Assembly: GCA_021200535.1 (NCBI GenBank)
Contig: JAJQGL010000086.1
Coordinates: forward strand, 1 to 64,000
Direction of reading: 5' to 3'
Source of the DNA: Clostridiaceae bacterium
GTDB lineage: Bacteria; Bacillota; Clostridia; Lachnospirales; Lachnospiraceae
Length of the DNA: 64,000 bases
The position numbers were made by a program, and so were the translations under genes. This document shows, piece by piece, positions 59,826-64,000 of the stretch. The first letter of the stretch is position 1; every line of letters starts with the position of its first letter. Under the pieces are notes generated by a model. It had not been told where the DNA came from. It did not search any database and saw nothing but the letters and a program-made list of their open reading frames with translations.

Positions 59826-59867
59826 GCAAAACCCCTGAATATCCTTTCAGATATCCAGAGGTTTTGC
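59826..59867 (-). terminator. Hairpin between the SPFH gene and argF, containing an ArgR-like box
   Basis: 18-base arms 59826-59843 and 59850-59867 pair at 16 positions with a 6-base loop. TGAATATCCTTTCA (59836-59849), close to the ARG-box form TGAAT-N4-ATTCA, straddles the tip. It may stop SPFH transcripts, regulate argF, or both. Confidence 0.5.
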
Positions 59868-59888
59868 TCTTACTAAGATACTTATTTT

Positions 59889-60806
59889 TTATTCTTTTGC
59901 CATTTCTTTTACTGATGTCACCAGTCCTGCAAGCGATTGCAATTCAGACGGTATAATGATCTTTGTCGCCTTTCCGTCTGCCGCTTTGGAAAATGCTTCC
60001 AGCCCTTTTAGCTGCAAAACCTCATTGGTAGCTCCAGCTTCATTTAACATACGCAGCCCATCTGCATTGGCTTTTTGCACTGCGAGAATCGCCTGTGCCT
60101 GCCCTTCCGCTTCACGTATGGTTGCTTCCTTTTTCGCCTCTGCAATCAGGATTGCTGACGCCTTGTCCGCTTCTGCATCCAGAATAGCCGCCTCTTTCTT
60201 ACCCTGCGCCACTAAAATTGCTGATTCTTTCTCACCCTGAGACCGAAGAATCGACTCCCTCTTCTCACGCTCTGCCTTCATCTGCTTTTCCATCGCATCC
60301 TGAATGGCCGCAGGCGGAATAATGTTTTTTAACTCAACACGGTTTACCTTAATCCCCCACGGATCTGTTGCAGAATCCAGGGACGCGCGCATCTTGGTAT
60401 TGATCGTTTCCCTTGATGTCAGCGTTTCATCCAGCTCTAACTCACCGATAATATTCCTCAGCGTGGTTGCCGTCAGATTTTCAATCGCAACAATCGGATT
60501 ATCCACACCATAGCAATATAATTTCGGATCGGTAATCTGAAAAAATATTACCGTATCAATCCGCATGGTTACATTATCCTTTGTAATAACCGGCTGCGGC
60601 GGGAAATCGACTACCTGTTCCTTTAAAATCACTCTTTTGGCAACCCTGTCGACCAGAGGCATTTTAAAGTGAATGCCAACACCCCATGTCGCCTGATAAC
60701 CTCCCAGCCGTTCTACAACATATGCTTTCGCCTGCGGCACAACATTGATGCAGGACAAAATAACGATAACAACAATCACTAAAATAATAATTGGTATTAA
60801 TTCCAT
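59889..60806 (-). CDS. SPFH/Band 7 membrane protein (QmcA/stomatin-like)
   Basis: Membrane-organising protein. 305 residues: N-terminal membrane segment (IPIIILVIVVIVILSCI), SPFH domain (AYVVERLGGYQATWGVGIHF, VVDFPPQPVITKDNVTMRID, DPWGIKVNRVEL) and a long Ala/Glu/Lys coiled coil (about 180-250) for ring assembly. ATG with GGGGAGG upstream. Paired with NfeD, the usual arrangement. Confidence 0.93.
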   Translation of the reverse strand: MELIPIIILVIVVIVILSCINVVPQAKAYVVERLGGYQATWGVGIHFKMPLVDRVAKRVILKEQVVDFPPQPVITKDNVTMRIDTVIFFQITDPKLYCYGVDNPIVAIENLTATTLRNIIGELELDETLTSRETINTKMRASLDSATDPWGIKVNRVELKNIIPPAAIQDAMEKQMKAEREKRESILRSQGEKESAILVAQGKKEAAILDAEADKASAILIAEAKKEATIREAEGQAQAILAVQKANADGLRMLNEAGATNEVLQLKGLEAFSKAADGKATKIIIPSELQSLAGLVTSVKEMAKE

Positions 60807-60820
60807 CTCTATCCTCCCCT

Positions 60821-61252
60821 TTACTCACAAATAGTTACTTCCAGATGAGCTCCCCGGACCTTTTGCACTTCTACCCTGACACCAGCAGGAATCAATTCCT
60901 CTGTCCCTGCACTTCTTGCCGTCCATTCCATTCCATCTAAAATAACTTTTCCAGTCTGGTTGAAATTATTAATCTCTTCCGTAACCTTACCCTGTCTGCC
61001 GACAAGACTGTCTACATTGGTCTTTGCCCGACTGTTATTCAGGTGCTTTTCCACAACAGGCCTCGTAAACAGCAAAAGCAAAATGGAAACCGCCAGGAAC
61101 ACAACAATCTGTATCCATAACGGCGCATGACACAGCGCCGCAAAAAACGCAATAAATGCACCGCCTGCAAACCAGACAGATGTCAGACCCAGCGTCAGAA
61201 TTTCCAACGCAAGAAAAACACCGGCTGCAATCAGCCAATAGATTGGTTCCAT
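60821..61252 (-). CDS. NfeD family membrane protein
   Basis: Partner of SPFH proteins. 143 residues: three or four membrane segments followed by a soluble OB-fold (NfeD C-terminal) domain (LVGRQGKVTEEINNFNQTGKVILDGMEWTARS). No protease part, so the short NfeD1b form. ATG at 61252 with GGAGG 7 bases upstream. Ends 14 bases before the SPFH gene. Confidence 0.92.
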   Translation of the reverse strand: MEPIYWLIAAGVFLALEILTLGLTSVWFAGGAFIAFFAALCHAPLWIQIVVFLAVSILLLLFTRPVVEKHLNNSRAKTNVDSLVGRQGKVTEEINNFNQTGKVILDGMEWTARSAGTEELIPAGVRVEVQKVRGAHLEVTICE

Positions 61253-61275
61253 CTTCATCCCTCCCATTTTTCTGC

Positions 61276-61304
61276 ATTATAGCTTATTTCCCCCAAAAAA
61301 ACAA
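61276..61304 (-). promoter_or_regulatory. Promoter of the nfeD-SPFH operon
   Basis: Minus-strand TTGTTT (61299-61304) and TATAAT (61276-61281) with a 17-base spacer, 24 bases before the nfeD start. Confidence 0.65.
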
Positions 61305-61320
61305 GTATGGCTGCACTGCC

Positions 61321-62106
61321 CTACATCCGTCTCTGCCTCGCAATCTCATATACTAAAATAGCCGCTGATACAGCCGCATTCAGAGACTCCAGACTGCCGG
61401 CCATCGGAATACGCACTGTTCCAGTCAGATGTTCCGCCACTCTTTGGGAAATGCCATTTGCCTCGTTTCCAATCACAATAGCAGCCCCATTCCGATAGTC
61501 AACCCGGTCATAAACCTGACTTCCCTGCATCATTGTCCCATATACCGGAATGCAATTTGCCCGGAGCGTTTCAATCACCATCGTCAAATCATCAGCATAA
61601 AAAAACGGGATTCTAAAAATGGAACCCATTGTAGAACGCACAACCTTGGGATTAAACAAATCCACACTTTCCCTGCTTAAGATAACACCCGCCATACCGG
61701 CTCCCTCTGCGGTGCGCAGTATGGTTCCCAGATTTCCCGGATCCCGGATATCATCTAACACAAGAAATGCTTTTCTGTCATCCGCCAAAATTTCTTCCAG
61801 CTCATACGAAGGCATCCGCACCAGGCCAAGAATCCCCTGCGGCGTCACTGTTTCAGAAAGGGAGCGAAACACACTGTCCTCTACTACTTCAAAATCATGT
61901 TTATGCAAAAGTTCTTCTATGTGCCGGCTTTTTTTCCCATACAGCCCGACTGAGAGATATATTTTTTCAAGCCTGCCATAAAAAGCGGCCTCTGCTGCAA
62001 GCTTCTCCCCCTCTGCTACAAAGATTTGCTTTTTTTTGCGCTCTCTGGCACTTTTTTGCAGTTTCAGAATTTCCTTTACCTGGATATTTGTTGTACTGCT
62101 GATCAT
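61321..62106 (-). CDS. TrmH/SpoU family RNA 2'-O-methyltransferase
   Basis: SAM-dependent ribose methyltransferase for rRNA or tRNA. 261 residues: an N-terminal RNA-binding domain, then a trefoil-knot SPOUT domain with motif 1 DIRDPGNLGTILRTAEGAG, motif 2 VIGNEANGIS and motif 3 VRIPMAGSLESLNAAVSAAIL. Start at the ATG at 62106 (MISSTTNIQVKEIL), which matches the family start and follows GGAGG; an ATG 18 bases earlier is less likely. The exact nucleotide modified is unknown. Confidence 0.93.
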   Translation of the reverse strand: MISSTTNIQVKEILKLQKSARERKKKQIFVAEGEKLAAEAAFYGRLEKIYLSVGLYGKKSRHIEELLHKHDFEVVEDSVFRSLSETVTPQGILGLVRMPSYELEEILADDRKAFLVLDDIRDPGNLGTILRTAEGAGMAGVILSRESVDLFNPKVVRSTMGSIFRIPFFYADDLTMVIETLRANCIPVYGTMMQGSQVYDRVDYRNGAAIVIGNEANGISQRVAEHLTGTVRIPMAGSLESLNAAVSAAILVYEIARQRRM

Positions 62107-62287
62107 TGTATCATTTACCTCCATGACACAGTCCTATCTGTGATTTTTCTTCGTCAGAAGCATCCTGCAGGCCGCTTCGCGGATTCTTTCATCCCATGCA
62201 GACAAGCATGCAGACATGCCGTGTTTTTACTATCTTATCATAGTGTTATCAAAACAGCAAATAATAAACGGCAGAATCATTTTTACC

Positions 62288-62583
62288 GACAAAAGAAACA
62301 CCCCGCCTTTCCGATGGCGGGGTGTTTCTTCCACGACGTACAGCCTGTCCTCATAAAACATGCTGTCTTCCATATTTTATTTATGCCGGTGCCACAGCCC
62401 CTGTACAACAGGATTATTCTATATTTCTTCGACAATACACTGTCCCGCGGAATCCTTTCTACATAGCACCCTGCAAGTCATCCGGCATTTCATAAAATAC
62501 AGGCTTTTGGTTCGATACCAACCTCCGTTTTTTGTACTGCAAAGTGCAATTCACTCTTTACACTTTGCAATTTCGTTGTTTAT
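62288..62583 (-). ncRNA. Candidate structured noncoding RNA (promoter to terminator, about 295 nt)
   Basis: A strong promoter (62590-62618) and a strong terminator (62295-62328) delimit a transcript without a convincing gene. Nested helices can be drawn: 62343-62348/62499-62504, 62374-62380/62492-62498, 62384-62387/62484-62487, 62388-62392/62466-62470 and 62410-62415/62451-62456, forming one long interrupted hairpin. A separate 9-bp hairpin lies near the 5' end (TGCAAAGTG/CACTTTGCA), followed by CGGAGG. The overall shape is like 6S RNA, but no 6S, SRP, tmRNA or RNase P signature was recognised. Short reading frames inside (see findings) mean a small peptide is not excluded. Confidence 0.5.
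62295..62330 (-). terminator. Strong terminator of the candidate ncRNA
   Basis: 13-bp perfect arms 62295-62307 and 62316-62328 (GAAACACCCCGCC and its complement) with an 8-base loop; on the minus strand TTTCTTTT follows. No annotated gene ends here. Confidence 0.88.
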
Positions 62584-62589
62584 GGTTAA

Positions 62590-62618
62590 ATTGTATATCA
62601 TTTTAGCCAAAATGTCAA
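62590..62618 (-). promoter_or_regulatory. Promoter of the candidate ncRNA
   Basis: Minus-strand TTGACA (62613-62618) and TACAAT (62590-62595) with a 17-base spacer. It does not lead into any recognisable gene start. Confidence 0.8.
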
Positions 62619-62689
62619 CATTTTTCTGATAATTTCCGAAAAATTTTTTTATATTTTTTCCGGAAACCGCTCTGTAATTATTTATATTC

Positions 62690-62719
62690 TTGACATACTT
62701 CTGCGCTCTATTGTAGAAT
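62690..62719 (+). promoter_or_regulatory. Promoter of the CorC/HlyC-type gene
   Basis: TTGACA (62690-62695) and TAGAAT (62714-62719) with an 18-base spacer, about 50 bases before the TTG start. Confidence 0.7.
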
Positions 62720-62767
62720 GGTATTTGTTATACATTTTTATAAATTTAATTTGATTGGAGTGATTTT

Positions 62768-64000
62768 TTGGATTCAAGTGACGCCTGGCAGCTTATAATA
62801 TTATTCATATTATTGTTACTCTCTGCATTTTTTTCTTCCGCAGAGACCTGCCTCACAACAGTAAACAAGATGCGGATACAGTCCATGGCTGACGAGGGAG
62901 TAAAAAAAGCCTGTACTGTACTGAAACTGCTCGAAAATCCGACGAAGATGCTCAGTGCTATTTTAATCGGAAATAACATTGTAAATCTGACCGCGTCTTC
63001 TCTGACGACCTCCTTTGCAATTCAGCTCACGCAGAAAGCCGGCTTTTCCCATATGTCCAGCGCCGTGATTGGTCTGTCTACCGGAATTTTAACTGTACTG
63101 GTGCTTATTTTTGGTGAAATTGTACCTAAATCAATCGCCACTGTACACGCAGAAAAGCTCTCGCTTACTTACTCCAAACCGATTTATATCATTACAACGG
63201 TATTGACGCCTGTCTCATTTATCATGAATCTGATTTCAAACGGGCTTTTATTTGTTTTTCATATAGACACCCAGAAAAGCCCTGCAATAACAGAAAATGA
63301 GCTGCGGACGATTTTAGATGTCAGCCATCAGGAAGGTGTTCTGGAAACCGAAGAGCGCGAAATGATTACAAACGTTGTCGAATTTGGTGATTCCCTTGCA
63401 AAGGATATCATGGTCCCGAAAATGGATGTTACCTTTGCCAACATTAACCTAAGCTACAACGAACTGATCGAATGCTACTCGGTTGACAAATTCACCCGGC
63501 TGCCGGTTTACAGTGAGAGCAGGGACAATGTTGTCGGCATTGCTAACCTAAAGGATCTTTTCTTTTACCATGGTTCTAAACGGGATTTTTCCCTGGCGGA
63601 AATTATGAGAGAACCATATTTTACTTATGAATACAAAAAAATTTCCGAATTATTCTTTGAGATGAAAAAAGAGTCCATTCCGATGGCAATCGTTTTGGAC
63701 GAATATGGCTCTACATCCGGCATCCTGACGATTGAAGATCTGATTGAAGAAATTGTCGGGGAAATCCGTGACGAATACGACGCCAACGAAGAGGATGATA
63801 TCACAAAACTGGACGATGAAAATTATATCCTTTTAGGTGTTGCAAAGTTGGATGATGTCAGCGAAAGCCTTGAAATCCCTCTGGAATCAGAGGATTATGA
63901 CTCCATTGCCGGACACATTATTAATCTGTTAGACCACTTTCCTGAGGCAGGGGAATCCATCAGCGATGAATATGCTACCTACACGGTATTGGAAGCATCC
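62768..64000 (+). CDS. CNNM/CorC (HlyC) family transporter, 3' end outside window
   Basis: Membrane protein of the CNNM/CorC type, linked to Mg2+ or Co2+ efflux. 411 codons are present and the frame is open at the window end. TTG start at 62768 preceded by GGAG. N-terminal DUF21 domain with four membrane segments (LLLLSAFFSSAETCL, GNNIVNLTAS, VLVLIFGEIVPKSIA), then two CBS domains (KDIMVPKMDVTF, FTRLPVYSESRDNVVGI, PMAIVLDEYGSTSGILTIEDLIEEIVGEI) and the start of the CorC_HlyC C-terminal domain (ILLGVAKLDDVSESL). It has no complete competing frame. Confidence 0.94.
   Translation, partial: MDSSDAWQLIILFILLLLSAFFSSAETCLTTVNKMRIQSMADEGVKKACTVLKLLENPTKMLSAILIGNNIVNLTASSLTTSFAIQLTQKAGFSHMSSAVIGLSTGILTVLVLIFGEIVPKSIATVHAEKLSLTYSKPIYIITTVLTPVSFIMNLISNGLLFVFHIDTQKSPAITENELRTILDVSHQEGVLETEEREMITNVVEFGDSLAKDIMVPKMDVTFANINLSYNELIECYSVDKFTRLPVYSESRDNVVGIANLKDLFFYHGSKRDFSLAEIMREPYFTYEYKKISELFFEMKKESIPMAIVLDEYGSTSGILTIEDLIEEIVGEIRDEYDANEEDDITKLDDENYILLGVAKLDDVSESLEIPLESEDYDSIAGHIINLLDHFPEAGESISDEYATYTVLEAS

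Noticed and set aside
62440-62475. T-box-like stretch (AGGGTG...CCGCGG) in the candidate RNA
   Set aside because: The two parts are separated by extra bases, there is no specifier loop or downstream aminoacyl/amino-acid gene, and the nested fold uses these bases differently.
62026-62629. Open frames on the + strand across the ncRNA region and the TrmH start
   Set aside because: No ribosome sites, unusual composition, antisense to the TrmH gene or to the candidate RNA, and they run through its terminator.
1-64000. CRISPR arrays, prophage, complete insertion sequences, integrases
   Set aside because: No regularly spaced direct repeats and no transposase, recombinase or phage structural genes were recognised.

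Overview
The window looks like a chromosomal segment of a low-to-mid GC Gram-positive anaerobe of the class Clostridia, most likely a Lachnospiraceae gut commensal. This is inferred from gene content: a monomeric [FeFe]-hydrogenase-like protein, tandem FeoA with FeoB and a small Cys-rich FeoB partner, a BceRSAB-type peptide-resistance module, MetA with the acetyl-CoA signature, type III pantothenate kinase, and DUF3793/DUF2325/DUF6145-type small proteins. Shine-Dalgarno sites are strong, TTG starts are common and sigma-A promoters are easy to read. No CRISPR array, prophage, integrase or complete insertion sequence is visible. One tRNA gene (Arg, anticodon CCG) is present.

Layout. 1-7.3 kb: dtd (cut by the window edge), Na+/Ca2+ antiporter, HD-GYP response regulator, metA, ligA, rluF, an anchored hypothetical protein and tRNA-Arg. 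7.5-14.5 kb: a BceAB-like ABC transporter with its BceRS-like two-component system, translationally coupled to a membrane EAL phosphodiesterase. 14.6-21.7 kb: an operon of PBP1A, a small membrane protein, an LRR protein, a VWA-like protein and a MoxR-type ATPase. 21.9-27 kb (+): tyrA, pcrA, a small anchored protein and argH. 27-31.2 kb: the BirA-controlled biotin locus, with bioB-thiolase-AMP ligase divergent from bioY around a shared operator. 31.2-41.3 kb: a close-packed run of D-alanylation-like genes (adenylating ligase, carrier protein, MBOAT, SGNH protein), secreted proteins, an Asp/Glu racemase, a soluble hybrid histidine kinase and an [FeFe]-hydrogenase homologue. 41.4-48.2 kb: HAD phosphatase, subtilase, an iron-responsive DUF3793-flavodoxin-DUF2325 operon, a DUF4352 protein, a membrane Ser/Thr kinase and a divergent HTH-like protein. 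48.2-51.8 kb: feoA-feoA-feoB-small Cys protein-Fur-like regulator. 52-64 kb: AraC remnant, MraY-like transferase, ptsHI, argF-birA-DUF6145-coaX-dusB, nfeD-SPFH, a TrmH-type methyltransferase, an unannotated structured transcript and a CorC/HlyC-type transporter running off the end.

How they fit together. Iron supply (feo) and the flavodoxin operon carry related GTTAG/CTAAC operators that resemble DtxR/IdeR boxes. BirA (57.8-58.8 kb) is the obvious regulator of the biotin locus at 30.5 kb. Envelope maintenance recurs: PBP1A, the MoxR/VWA module, the Dlt-like cluster, Bce-type resistance and the MraY-like enzyme. The strongest candidates for something undescribed are a promoter-to-terminator structured RNA near 62.3-62.6 kb, the Dlt-like/racemase/kinase/hydrogenase gene run, the c-di-GMP phosphodiesterase fused by overlap to a Bce system, and an operator-like palindrome array before the MraY-like gene. 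Two neighbouring genes in the Dlt-like run each lack one A in an A7 tract, which needs checking against reads.
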